Origin: G965204755 sp965243415
GTDB taxonomy: Bacteria; Acidobacteriota; Vicinamibacteria; Marinacidobacterales; Marinacidobacteraceae
Length of the DNA: 64,000 bases
Reading direction: 5' to 3'
NCBI GenBank assembly: GCA_965243415.1
Contig: OZ251549.1
Coordinates: 1,116,001 to 1,180,000 of the forward strand
Shown here: piece by piece, positions 34,803-43,828 of the stretch
Position numbering within the stretch: position 1 is the stretch's first letter
How the letters are laid out: the number at the start of each line of letters is the position of its first letter
Made by a program: the position numbers and the translations under genes
Notes under the pieces: model-generated
Databases searched by the model: none
Seen by the model: only the letters and a program-made list of their open reading frames with translations
Told to the model about the DNA's origin: nothing

Positions 34803-34867
34803 CGCAACCGACGGTACAGAGGACGCTCACGGTCTCCCCACGCATGGAGGCGGATTCCGTAGATCAT
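34709..34867 (-). CDS. short ORF overlapping the 5' end of the zinc-ribbon gene
   Basis: 52 codons starting ATG 34867 (MIYGIRLHAWGDRERPLYRR...), with GGGAGG at SD distance, ending TGA at 34709, in a different frame from the larger gene. It may be a leader peptide, or the real start of the downstream gene separated by a frameshift near 34780. Nothing recognisable is present in 34868-35243 beyond GC-rich sequence. Confidence 0.35.
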   Translation of the reverse strand: MIYGIRLHAWGDRERPLYRRLRWVNRRIRSDTSPFAGLSGMAESIQVGGASR

Positions 34868-35243
34868 CTCGTTCCTCCCTGCCCGCCGCCTCAGAAGTTT
34901 AGCGATCCCGGCTGCGGTCGCCGGGTGGCCCGGAGGTGGGCTCGGAGGTTCATCGCAAAAACCGTAAGGGGCGAACCGGACAACATCTGTCGGGGGATTT
35001 TCCGCCCCCGTCCCGCCCCGCCTCGTCCGTCAGCGCCGGGACCGGCCGCCGGGAGCGCCCGGGCGCTTCCGCGCCCCCGGTCGGAGGCACGGCGCGAACA
35101 TCACCCCCGGCGGCCCGAGAGGCCCGCCGGCCGGGAACCGCTCGGCGGTCGTCCCTTTTGATCTTCCTGTCGAGGGCGGGCGACCGTTCACAGCGGAGGC
35201 GGGACGCTACCGAAGGCGACACGTCCACGGTCGTCCTCTCGAA

Positions 35244-35720
35244 TCACGGTCGGTGCGGAGGTTCGGGTTCCGTGGTTCGGTCGGGACGAGGAAGAAGGCC
35301 GGCGCGCCGGAAGCACGAGGGCCAGACTGCCGACACCGCGGCTGCGACCTCCGGGAACCGTTGGCGGTCCGCGTGTCCATCGATGAGTTCGTAGTAGGCG
35401 ACGGAACCGTCGGTCTCGACCACGAAGGAGAGCCTGGTTCGTTCCCCGGCCCCGGGGAACTCGATGGCGATGCCCCGACCTTCGACCTCATCCACGAGCG
35501 GGGCCGGGAGTCCGTGGCCGGCGAATCGGGACAGCAGGGACTTCGAGGCGCGGAGCGTCTTCTCTCCCGGGATCGGTCCGTACACCTCGATGCCGCGAGC
35601 GATCTCGTCGAGGTCACTGAAGGCCTCGTCCCAATCATCGGAGGACCCACCCGACACGGCGGTCTGCTCCGTGATGGCGGGCCGAAGCGGCAGGGCGGCC
35701 GGGTCGAGAGCCTTGGACAC
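35244..35720 (-). CDS. hypothetical protein (158 aa)
   Basis: A small soluble protein of unknown function. It has an N-terminal acidic helix (DDWDEAFSDLDEIARGIEVYG), a middle helix DRTLRASKSLLSRFAG-like segment and a beta strand pair TRLSFVVETDGSVAYYELID. Amino-acid composition is normal, supporting real coding. It starts at GTG 35720, 12 nt after a GATAAT hexamer on the minus strand, and has no SD. No neighbour on the same strand forms an operon with it. Confidence 0.55.
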   Translation of the reverse strand: MSKALDPAALPLRPAITEQTAVSGGSSDDWDEAFSDLDEIARGIEVYGPIPGEKTLRASKSLLSRFAGHGLPAPLVDEVEGRGIAIEFPGAGERTRLSFVVETDGSVAYYELIDGHADRQRFPEVAAAVSAVWPSCFRRAGLLPRPDRTTEPEPPHRP

Positions 35721-35902
35721 GCGGACGCCGGGATTATCGCGGCTCCGGGTGAGCGGAGGGCCTCGCCGGGCGGGCGGCTCGGTCGGGCCGCCGGGCGAGA
35801 GGCGCCGGGGCTCCCCGGGGGCGAGGCGCGCCGCGCCTGGGCGGGTTCCTCCGGCGCGCCGTTGTAGGAAATCCCGCGATCTCGCATCGTTCCGGGGGCG
35901 CC

Positions 35903-36540
35903 GCGGTCTCGGCGGCGGGAGGCGGACCCCGGCGGACGGCGGACGGGGAGACGGGCCAGTTCGGCGTCGCGGATCCGGCAGTTCCGGAGGGGGTCGAGGG
36001 GCCGCCGGAGGGCGGGGCGCCGGTCGCCGGTCTGACGCCGGGGGGCGGCGCGGTCGGCCACACCGTCGAGGACGAGATCGGGCCGGAACTCGCCGGGGGC
36101 GCCGCCGACGCCATCACCGCCGCGTTCGCCGAGAGCCGGGCCGCCGGGATCCTCCACCTGGGCGCGGCGCATCCGCGGACGGGACTCCATCCGACCCTCG
36201 GCTGGTGGCGGGACTTCGGGACGCACTTCGCGGCGGCGGCCGGCGCGGCGCTCGACCCGCAGGCCCCGGAGGCGTCGGTCCGGCCGGAGCCGGATCGCGC
36301 CCGGCTCTACGAACACGCCTTCGCCGCGCCGCCGATGGTTGGGGCGGAGACGGTCTCCCCGGCGCTGCTGCGGCAGTCGTGGGCGGAACTCGTCGAGACC
36401 CTGGCGGAGCGGGGCCGGGCCACGGAGGGCGGCGCCGGGCTCTGGCCGCGGCAGCAGAACGAGCACTGGAACGCTGTCGGCCGGGTCCGGCTGCACCTCG
36501 CCGAGAACCGGCGCGACCCGGAGCGGCCCTTCGCCCGACC
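35903..36540 (+). pseudogene. N-terminal fragment of a SNF2-family helicase, truncated by a tandem-repeat array
   Basis: Read in the frame that contains codon 36335, the DNA encodes TAAFAESRAAGILHLGAAH, LGWWRDFGTHFAAA, FAAPPMVGAETVSPALLRQ, PRQQNEHWNAVGRVRL and HLAENRRDPERPFA. This matches the pre-helicase N-terminal region of large bacterial SNF2 helicases, where HLAENKRDPEHPFAF leads on into the rest of the protein. Here it stops at PFA and the minisatellite begins; no ATPase motifs exist anywhere downstream. The start is not resolved: no ATG or GTG is seen upstream in frame. The frame continues open into the array up to 37603, so a helicase-stub/repeat fusion is conceivable but unlikely to fold. 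Confidence 0.55.
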
Positions 36541-39500
36541 TGTGTGGAATCGACCACCCTGGGCCGGATCAACCACCCTCTGGCGGATCGACCACCCTGG
36601 CGGATCGACCACCTTCCGGCGGATCGACCACCCTCCGACGGATCGACCACCCTCCGACGGATCGACCACCCTCCGACGGATCGACCACCTTCGGACGGAT
36701 CGACCACCCTCCGACGGATCGACCACCTTCGGACGGATCGACCACCTTCGGACGGATCGACCACCTTCGGGCGGATCGACCACCTTCGGGCGGATCGACC
36801 ACCTTCGGACGGATCGACCACCTTCGGACGGATCGACCACCTTCCGACGGATCGACCACCTTCGGACGGATCGACCACCTTCCGACGGATCGACCACCCT
36901 GCGCCGATCGACCACCCTACGCCCGATATCGACCACCCTACGCCCGATATCGACCACCCTACGCCCGATATCGACCACCCTGCGCCGGATCGACCACCCT
37001 ACGCCCGATATCGACCACCCTGCGCCCGATCGACCACCCTCGCCCGATCGACCACTCTGCGCCGATCGACCACCCTGCGCCCGATATCGACCACCCTGCG
37101 CCGATCGACCACCCTGCGCCCGATATCGACCACCCTGCGCCGATCGACCACCCTGCGCCCGATCGACCACCCTGCGCCGGATCGACCACCCTGCGCCCGA
37201 TATCGACCACCCTGCGCCGGATATCGACCACCCTGCGCCCGATATCGACCACCCTACGCCCGATATCGACCACCCTGCGCCGATCGACCACCCTGCGCCC
37301 GATATCGACCACCCTGCGCCGATCGACCACCCTGCGCCCGATCGACCACCCTGCGCCGGATCGACCACCCTACGCCCGATATCGACCACCCTGTGGCGGA
37401 TCGACCACCCTTCGCCCGATCGACCACCCTCCGTCCGATATCGACCACCCTGCGCCCGATCGACCACCCTCCGCCCGATATCGACCACCCTGTGGCGGAT
37501 CGACCACCCTGCGCCGGATCGACCACCCTTCGCCGGATATCGACCACCCTACGCCGGATCGACCACCCTTCGCTCGATATCGACCACCCTCCGGCGGTAT
37601 TGACCACCCTCCGGCGGATCGACCACCCTCCGGCGGTATTGACCACCCTCCGGCGGTATTGACCACCCTCCGGCGGTATTGACCACCCTGCGCCCGATCG
37701 ACCACCCTGCGCCCGATCGACCACCTTCGGGCGGATCGACCACCTTCGGGCGGATCGACCACCTTCGGACGGATCGACCACCTTCGGGCGGATCGACCAC
37801 CTTCGGGCGGATCGACCATCTTCGGACGGATCGACCACCTTCGGGCGGATCGACCACCTTCCGACGGATCGACCACCTTCGGACGGATCGACCACCTTTC
37901 GACGGATCGACCACCTTCGGACGGATCGACCACCTTCCGACGGATCGACCACCTTCGGACGGATCGACCACTTTCCGACGGATCGACCACCCTGCGGCGG
38001 ATCGACCACCCTGCGCCGATCGACCACCCTGCGGCGGATCGACCACCCTGCGCCGATCGACCACCCTACGCCCGATATCGACCACCCTACGCCCGATATC
38101 GACCACCCTGCGCCGGATATCGACCACCCTACGCCCGATCGACCACCCTCCGCCCGATATCGACCACCCTGCGCCCGATATCGACCACCCTGCGCCGGAT
38201 CGACCACCCTCCGCCCGATATCGACCACCCTGCGCCCGATCGACCACCCTCGCCCGATCGACCACCCTTCGGCGGATCGACCACCCTCGCCCGATCGACC
38301 ACCCTTCGGCGGATCGACCACCCTGCGCCGGATCGACCACCCTACGCCCGATATCGACCACCCTGCGCCGGATATGGACCACCCTTCGCCCGATCGACCA
38401 CCCTCCGCCCGATATCGACCACCCTGCGCCCGATATCGACCACCCTTCGGCGGATCGACCACCCTACGGCGGATCGACCACCCTGCGCCGGATATCGACC
38501 ACCCTGCGCCCGATCGACCACCCTCCGCCCGATATCGACCACCCTGCGCCGATCGACCACCCTGCGCCCGATATCGACCACCCTGCGCCGATCGACCACC
38601 CTGCGCCCGATCGACCACCCTGCGCCGGATCGACCACCCTGCGCCCGATCGACCACCCTGCGCCGGATCGACCACCCTACGCCCGATATCGACCACCCTG
38701 CGCCGATCGACCACCCTGCGCCCGATATCGACCACCCTACGCCCGATATCGACCACCCTGCGCCGATCGACCACCCTACGCCGGATATCGACCACCCTGC
38801 GCCCGATATCGACCACCCTTCGCCCGATATCGACCACCCTGCGTCGGATCGACCACCCTGCGCCGATCGACCACCCTACGCCCGATATCGACCACCCTGC
38901 GTCGGATCGACCACCCTGCGCCGGATATCGACCACCCTACGGCGGATCGACCACCCTCTGCCGGATCGACCACCCTCTGGCGGATCGACCACCCTGGGCC
39001 GGATCGACCATCCTCCGGCGGATCGACCACCCTCTGGCGGATCGACCACCCTGGGCCGGATCGACCACCTTCCGACGGATCGACCACCCTGTGGCGGATC
39101 GACCACCCTGCGCCCGATCGACCACCCTGCGCCGGATCGACCACCCTACGCCCGATATCGACCACCCTACGCCCGATATCGACCACCCTGCGCCGATCGA
39201 CCACCCTACGCCCGATATCGACCACCCTGCGCCCGATATCGACCACCCTGCGCCCGATCGACCACCCTCCGTCCGATATCGACCACCCTGCGCCGGATCG
39301 ACCACCCTCCGCCCGATATCGACCACCCTGTGGCGGATCGACCACCCTCTGCCGGATCGACCACCCTGCGCCGGATCGACCACCCTCCGCCCGATATCGA
39401 CCACCCTCCGCCCGATATCGACCACCCTGCGCCGATCGACCACCCTCCGCCCGATATCGACCACCCTGCGGCGGTATTGACCACCCTCTGCCGGATCGCC
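36541..39500. repeat. ~3-kb minisatellite of GATCGACCACC units
   Basis: About 150 (estimated) imperfect direct repeats built on the core TCGACCACC, each followed by 7-9 variable bases. Three main unit types alternate: about 18 bp (cgatcgaccaccctgcgc), 19 bp (ggatcgaccaccttcggac) and 21 bp (cgatatcgaccaccctgcgcc). They cluster in blocks: 36600-36895 mostly 19-bp; 36895-37570 mostly 18/21-bp; 37570-37690 with tattgacc variants; 37700-37990 again 19-bp; 37990-38930 18/21-bp; 38930-39100 mixed; 39100-39500 18/21-bp. Blocks recur, so larger segments were duplicated. The array is nearly free of stop codons in all six frames, apart from the tattgacc variants. CRISPR is excluded because spacers are not unique and the repeats are too short. 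Confidence 0.9.
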
Positions 39501-39600
39501 CACCCTCTGACGGATCGAGCCGATGCGGATCGAGCCGATACGGAATCGAGCCGGTGCGGATCGACCCGATACGGATATCGAGCCGATAGGGACCATGCCC
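39501..39600. repeat. degenerate GGATCGAGCCGAT repeats at the array edge
   Basis: About six units of 16-18 bp of the form cggatcgagccgatgc / cggatcgacccgatac, with cggaatcgagccggtg as a variant. They derive from, or merge with, the GATCGACC array, with ACC replaced by GCC. Confidence 0.7.
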
Positions 39601-39702
39601 GTTCCGTGGCCCCGCTCCGCTACTACGGCGACGGCAGGGTCGCGCCCGCTTCCCGCCATCGCCCGCGCCGGTCCGGCATCGCCAGGTGCGCGATCGCTCC
39701 CC

Positions 39703-39824
39703 GCACCTGCTCCGGGCAAAAGACACCTGCTTGGCACATGCTTCCGGTCGATGACACATGCTTGGCACCTGCTTGACACATGCTTCCGGCCGAGGACACA
39801 TGCTTGACACATGCTCCCGCCGAA
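39703..39824. repeat. GRCACMTGCTT short direct repeats
   Basis: Seven copies of the 11-mer gacacatgctt / ggcacatgctt / ggcacctgctt at close spacing, some extended by ccggtcgat or ccggccgag, plus a degenerate first copy (gcacctgctccggg). The sequence is unrelated to the larger array. No gene overlaps it convincingly; the next gene ends at 39919. Confidence 0.8.
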
Positions 39825-39918
39825 GAGCCGATGGAACGGCGAGCCGACAACGGCGCCCGAAGGTCGGCGTCGGCGGGCGGCGGATTCGGCCCGGCCGGCG
39901 CGGTCCCCGCCCAGGGAG

Positions 39919-40578
39919 TCAGCGGGGGCGGGGGTTCGTAGGGCGGGCGGGGCGGCGGTTCGGGCCGGAAGACGCGGCGGCGGAGTCGGCCTCGAACCTC
40001 CAGTCGCGGTAGCGGCGGGCGCCCTCGTAGATCCGGAAACTCAGCAGGTCGCTCGAGCCGGCGACGCCGATGATCCCGGCGGGAGCGTCCGTCGCCGTCG
40101 CGCCCGGAGCCTCTTCGCGGCCTGCCCCGGGGGCCGGCGTGAGTTCCCCGGCGCGCGCCGTCAGGGTTTCCAGCGCGGCGGCGTCCATCCCCTCGTCCAT
40201 CAGCGCGGCAGTGTCGGCGAAGCCCCCGGCGCCCCCGCGTCCCGCGCCCGCCTCCTGACGCAGCAGCCGGAACGGCCGGCCGGTGAACGGGTCGTCCCAG
40301 GCCCGGCGCAGGTAACGCCCTTCGACCAACTCCTCCAGGGTCTCCGGAAGCGCGCCCGGGCGATCCCGCCGGAACCGCTCGATCGCCCGCGCCACCGCCT
40401 CGCCCCGGAACACCAACTCCGCTTCGCGCTCCCGCTGCAGCACCTGGCTCCAGAGCGTGTTCGCCGCCATGAGCCCCACGCCGACCAGCAGGACTCCCAC
40501 CAGGACGCCGAAGAGGACGAAACCGGCGTCGCCTCCCGCCGGGCCGGGCGCCCCGCGCCGGCGGCGTTCACCACTCAC
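39919..40578 (-). CDS. pseudopilin-like protein (type II secretion/type IV pilus-like)
   Basis: A 219-residue protein with a prepilin-type N-terminus: GGDAGFVLFGVLVGVLLVGVGLM. Cleavage is after the Gly and there is a hydrophobic helix, but Glu at +5 is replaced by Gly, as in GspK/GspI-like minor pseudopilins. The globular part (AVARAIERFRRDRPGALPET, WDDPFTGRPFRLL) resembles GspG-type pseudopilins with an added acidic C-terminal extension. GTG 40578 overlaps the upstream gene by 11 bases. It is the last gene of the pilin operon and abuts the short-repeat region. Confidence 0.75.
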   Translation of the reverse strand: MSGERRRRGAPGPAGGDAGFVLFGVLVGVLLVGVGLMAANTLWSQVLQREREAELVFRGEAVARAIERFRRDRPGALPETLEELVEGRYLRRAWDDPFTGRPFRLLRQEAGAGRGGAGGFADTAALMDEGMDAAALETLTARAGELTPAPGAGREEAPGATATDAPAGIIGVAGSSDLLSFRIYEGARRYRDWRFEADSAAASSGPNRRPARPTNPRPR

Positions 40579-41014
40579 GGTACGGACGCCCGTCGCTGCC
40601 GATCTCCTCGGAACGGCTGCGCACATCGGAAACGCCGGCGGGGGCGTTCGGGAACAGCGGGTCGTAGTCGTCGCGGATCTCCTCCCAGAGGATGGAGCCG
40701 GTCATCGGATCCTCCGGCACCTCCCGCAGGTATCCGGCGACCACCAACTCGGCCAGCGCCTCCGGGTACTGGTCCCGGTCGGCCCGGTACTGGTCGAGCC
40801 GGTCGCGCAGCACCGCCAGGTTGTGTTCCAGCACCGCCTCCTTGGCCTTCGTGATCTGCGCCTGGTAACGGGGCAGCGCGATCCCGAACAGCACCCCCAG
40901 CACCAGCAGCACCAGCACCATCTCGAGGAAACTGAAACCGCCCTCCCGCTTCCCGGGCGCCCGCCGCGCCAATCCCGGCGCAACAAGGCGGCGGGCAGGG
41001 AGCAGGTTCACCAT
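40568..41014 (-). CDS. GspG-like major pseudopilin
   Basis: A 148-residue prepilin: the cleavage site is in KREGGFSFLEMVLVLL (Gly before Phe, Glu at +5), followed by the hydrophobic helix and a GspG-like globular domain (DRDQYPEALAELVVAGYLREV, EDPMTGSILWEE). Pseudopilins form the periplasmic pseudopilus of the type II secretion system or a related pilus. ATG 41014 overlaps the preceding gene by 7 bases. Confidence 0.85.
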   Translation of the reverse strand: MVNLLPARRLVAPGLARRAPGKREGGFSFLEMVLVLLVLGVLFGIALPRYQAQITKAKEAVLEHNLAVLRDRLDQYRADRDQYPEALAELVVAGYLREVPEDPMTGSILWEEIRDDYDPLFPNAPAGVSDVRSRSEEIGSDGRPYREW

Positions 41015-41514
41015 GACCGGTAGCGCGTCCCGTCGAGGGCGATCCCCGGCGAGGCGGAGCGGAGGTCGTACACATTCTCGCCGCCCCAGGACAGGTCCCC
41101 GGGGTCGTCCTGGTGGGACCGGAGCAGCCAGTCGGCCCTCCCGGTGATCGGGTCCACCGGCAGGCGCCGCAGGAAACGGAGTTCGACGGCGCGCCCGAAC
41201 TCGTCGCGCGGGCCGGGCACGCCCTCCACCAGCGCTTCCAGATCCGGCGGGTAGTTCCGATGCTCCGGCTCCAGGAAGTCCGGGTCGATCTCCCCGGCCA
41301 CGGCCGCTTCGTGGTAGGCGTCGATCGCCGCCCGCACGCCGCGGAGCGCCCGGCGCAGTTCCACTTCCTTCACCCGCACCGAGGACACCTTGGCCACCGG
41401 GACGATGGCCAGCGCCAGCACCGCCAGGATCCCGGCGGCCACCACCAGTTCGATGAGCGTGAACCCGGCCTCGCGGCGGGAGACGCCGGCGGGCGGGAGC
41501 GGACGCCGGGCCAT
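41008..41514 (-). CDS. pseudopilin (GspG/GspH-like)
   Basis: A 168-residue prepilin with RREAGFTLIELVVAAGILAV (Gly-Phe cleavage, Glu at +5) and a globular domain containing LPVDPITGRADWLL and YDLRSASPGIALDG, the calcium-binding-type C-terminal region of GspG. ATG 41514 follows the GspF stop by 2 bases. It is part of the four-gene operon gspF-pilin-gspG-pilin. Confidence 0.85.
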   Translation of the reverse strand: MARRPLPPAGVSRREAGFTLIELVVAAGILAVLALAIVPVAKVSSVRVKEVELRRALRGVRAAIDAYHEAAVAGEIDPDFLEPEHRNYPPDLEALVEGVPGPRDEFGRAVELRFLRRLPVDPITGRADWLLRSHQDDPGDLSWGGENVYDLRSASPGIALDGTRYRSW

Positions 41515-41516
41515 CG

Positions 41517-42806
41517 TCAGAACTGGGGCACCGAGGCCAGGCTGAACAGCGGCAGGTAGATCGCGAGCAGCACCAGCGCCACGAAGCCGCCCAGGATCAC
41601 CAGCACCACCGGGGTCAGCAGGCTGAGCAGCACCGCCACCCGGTTCTCCACCACTTCGTCGTTGAAGTCGCTGATCGAGAGCACCATCCGGGCGAGGTCG
41701 CCGGTGCTCTCGCCGACCCGCACCATCTGCAGCGCGAACCCGGGCAGTTCGCCGGTGGCGGCCAGCGCGTCGGTGAGCGAGCGGCCCTCGGTCACCTCGG
41801 CGGCGGTCGGCGCCACCGCGCCGCGGAAGTGGCGGTTCGACACCGCCCCGGCGGCCACCGGGATCGCCCCGGCGAGCGGCATCCCCCCGGCGAGCAGCGT
41901 CCCCAGCGCCCGGCAGAACTGCGACACCGAGTAGAGCCGCAGGACTTCCCCCACCGCCGGGAGCGAGAGCGCCGCCCGGTCGCGCACCCGCCCGGCGCGC
42001 GCGGTCCGCGACCAGGCGAACGCCGCCGCCAGGGCGAGCGCCAGCGCGACGCCCAGGGCCGTGAGGCGCTCGCGCAGGAATTCGGCGGCGCCGAGGAGCG
42101 TCCGGGTCAGCGTCGGCAGTTCCTGGTCGAACCCGGCGAAGAAGGGGATGAAACTGGGGACGACGCCCAGCAGCAGGAAGGCCGCGGTGCCGAGCAGCGC
42201 CGCCAGCAGGAAGGCGGGGTACACCAGCGCCGCGACCAGGTTCGACCGCGCCTTGACCGCGACGCGCATGGCGCCGGTGAAACGCTCGATCATCCCGGCG
42301 AGGTCGCCGCTGGCCTCCCCGGCGCGGAGGCAGGCGCAGTACACGCCGGGGAAGAAGCGGTGGCGGCCGGCGGCTTCGCTGAGCGGCGCCCCGGCGCGGA
42401 CCTCGGCGAGCATCGCGGTGACCGCTCGGCGGAGGGTCGGGTGCTCCATGCGTTCGACCATGATCGCCAGCGACTCGGCGAGCGGCAGCCCGGCGCGGAG
42501 CAGGGCGGCGAGTTCCTGGTTGAACAGCAGGATCTCCCGGGGCCGCACGCGGCGGCGGCGGAAGAGGGTCCGGGTTCCGGCGGCGGGGGCTGTTTTCGCG
42601 GTGGGGGCCCCGCCGGGAGCGAGGTCGCCGGGCGGGCGGCGGCGGGAGCGGAACAGGCCGTCCAGCCGGCCGAGCCGGGCGACGGAGAAGACCTGGCGCC
42701 CCTGCGCGGTCAGCCGCTCGCGGGCTTCGTCGGGGTTCGCCGCTTCGATCCGCAGGCGCCGGAGATCCCCGCCCGGTTCGCCGACCTGGCAGAGGTATTC
42801 GGGCAT
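41517..42806 (-). CDS. gspF: type II secretion/type IV pilus inner-membrane platform protein GspF/PilC
   Basis: A 429-residue platform protein with two T2SSF domains. The first has LLFNQELAALLRAGLPLAES and the second SQFCRALGTLLAGGMPLAGA, each followed by the GEASGDLAGMIERF or GESTGDLARMVLSI motif. Three transmembrane helices are at about residues 205-225, 255-275 and 400-423. It couples the cytosolic ATPase to pilus assembly in the inner membrane. The N-terminal 70 residues form a short basic domain. The ATPase, secretin and peptidase genes are not in the window, so the system may be completed elsewhere. A TACCAT hexamer on the minus strand at 42821-42826 could be its -10. Confidence 0.88.
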   Translation of the reverse strand: MPEYLCQVGEPGGDLRRLRIEAANPDEARERLTAQGRQVFSVARLGRLDGLFRSRRRPPGDLAPGGAPTAKTAPAAGTRTLFRRRRVRPREILLFNQELAALLRAGLPLAESLAIMVERMEHPTLRRAVTAMLAEVRAGAPLSEAAGRHRFFPGVYCACLRAGEASGDLAGMIERFTGAMRVAVKARSNLVAALVYPAFLLAALLGTAAFLLLGVVPSFIPFFAGFDQELPTLTRTLLGAAEFLRERLTALGVALALALAAAFAWSRTARAGRVRDRAALSLPAVGEVLRLYSVSQFCRALGTLLAGGMPLAGAIPVAAGAVSNRHFRGAVAPTAAEVTEGRSLTDALAATGELPGFALQMVRVGESTGDLARMVLSISDFNDEVVENRVAVLLSLLTPVVLVILGGFVALVLLAIYLPLFSLASVPQF

Positions 42807-42943
42807 CGGAACCGCCGGAAATGGTACGCGCCGGTCCCGCGCCGCCGGCGGGTCGGCGGAGGGTCGGCGCCCGGCCGCGAGACGGTGCGGTCGGCGGCCC
42901 GGTTCGCTTCGGTTCCCCCCGGTTCACGGTCGGGGGCCTTCGG

Positions 42944-42949
42944 TAAACT
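42944..42949 (+). promoter_or_regulatory. putative -10 element of smpB
   Basis: TAAACT at 25 nt before the GTG start, with TTCACG 15 bases further upstream as a weak -35. The leader contains a strong SD (gaaaggag). Confidence 0.4.
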
Positions 42950-42973
42950 CGCCGCGGAGGGAAAGGAGTCGTC

Positions 42974-43486
42974 GTGAGCCGCAAGAAGACCGCTCGCCGG
43001 AAGCGCCGCAGCCGGGGGAGCGGGGCCAAGTCGTCGGGAGCCGCGCCCGGCCAGATCCTCGCCGAGAACCGGCGGGCGCGGCGCCTGTTCACGGTGCTGG
43101 AGCGGTTCGAGGCCGGCATCGCGCTCACCGGCGCGGAGGTGAAGTCCTGCCGGATGGGCGGGGCGAACCTGAAGGACTCCTACGGCAAGGAGCGCGACGG
43201 GGAGTTGTTCCTGGTGAATTGCCACATCGCCCCCTACGCCCACGCGCCGGCGAACCAGGGCGACCCGGACCGGAACCGCAAGTTGCTGCTCCACGGCAAC
43301 GAGATGCGGCGGATCGCCGGGCAGTTGACCACCGCGGGGCTGACGCTGGTGCCGCTGCGCATCTATGTGCGGAACGGCTGGATCAAGGTGCAGGTCGCCC
43401 TGGCCAAGGGGCGCAATGTGCGCGACCGCCGGGAGGCCGTCCGGGAGCGCGAGGCCCAGCGGGAAGTCCGCGAAGCCCTGGGCTGA
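42974..43486 (+). CDS. smpB: SsrA-binding protein SmpB
   Basis: A 170-residue SmpB. The OB-fold carries NRRARRLFTVLERFEAGIAL, TGAEVKSCRMG and the family signature LFLVNCHIAPY, then NRKLLLH and the C-terminal helix rich in Arg/Lys/Glu (GRNVRDRREAVRERE). It binds tmRNA and delivers it to stalled ribosomes. A Lys/Arg/Ser-rich N-terminal tail precedes the fold. The start is GTG 42974, with gaaaggag at SD distance. It is divergent from the pilin operon. The ssrA RNA gene is not found next to it. Confidence 0.93.
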   Translation: MSRKKTARRKRRSRGSGAKSSGAAPGQILAENRRARRLFTVLERFEAGIALTGAEVKSCRMGGANLKDSYGKERDGELFLVNCHIAPYAHAPANQGDPDRNRKLLLHGNEMRRIAGQLTTAGLTLVPLRIYVRNGWIKVQVALAKGRNVRDRREAVREREAQREVREALG

Positions 43487-43495
43487 GAGTCGGGT

Positions 43496-43534
43496 CCGGG
43501 ACGCGCCGCCGCGCGGGCCGCCGAGGCGTCCCGG
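43496..43534 (+). terminator. hairpin after smpB
   Basis: Perfect 9-bp arms CCGGGACGC / GCGTCCCGG separated by a 21-nt GC-rich loop, 10 bases after the smpB stop codon. No T-tract follows. The rest of 43535-43828 holds no gene; it contains the direct repeat acgatcggcgat at about 43706 and 43774. Confidence 0.5.
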
Positions 43535-43828
43535 TCGGGACGCGGCGGCGGGGGCGGGATCCGGGGCGCGGTCTTCCCCGGGGCGCGGGAGCGGGTTCGG
43601 CGGCGGGAGCGGCGGAAGATTCGACGCCTCCGCCAAGGAATTCGAGGGTGGGGGACCGGGTCGGGCGCCGGGCCCGGATCTCGACCGGGGCCGGGCCGGC
43701 CTCGACGATCGGCGATGGCCCGTTTCGCCCGCGGCGATGCTTCGAGGCGGTCCGGGGCCGTGGGCCGGACTTGACGATCGGCGATTGCGTGTTACTTCTG
43801 AAGGGACAGGGAGGCAGGTGCTCCGGCA

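Noticed and set aside
36335..37603. a repetitive surface protein fused to the helicase stub
   Set aside because: Unit lengths of 18, 19 and 21 bp mix frames, so no constant amino-acid repeat is kept; more likely a DNA repeat.
36541..39500. CRISPR array
   Set aside because: The repeated core is only about 9-12 bases, the intervening bases are themselves recurrent, and no cas genes are in the window.
43487..43828. tmRNA (ssrA) next to smpB
   Set aside because: No tRNA-Ala-like ends or tag ORF ending in ALAA could be found; the interval is GC-rich spacer with a hairpin.
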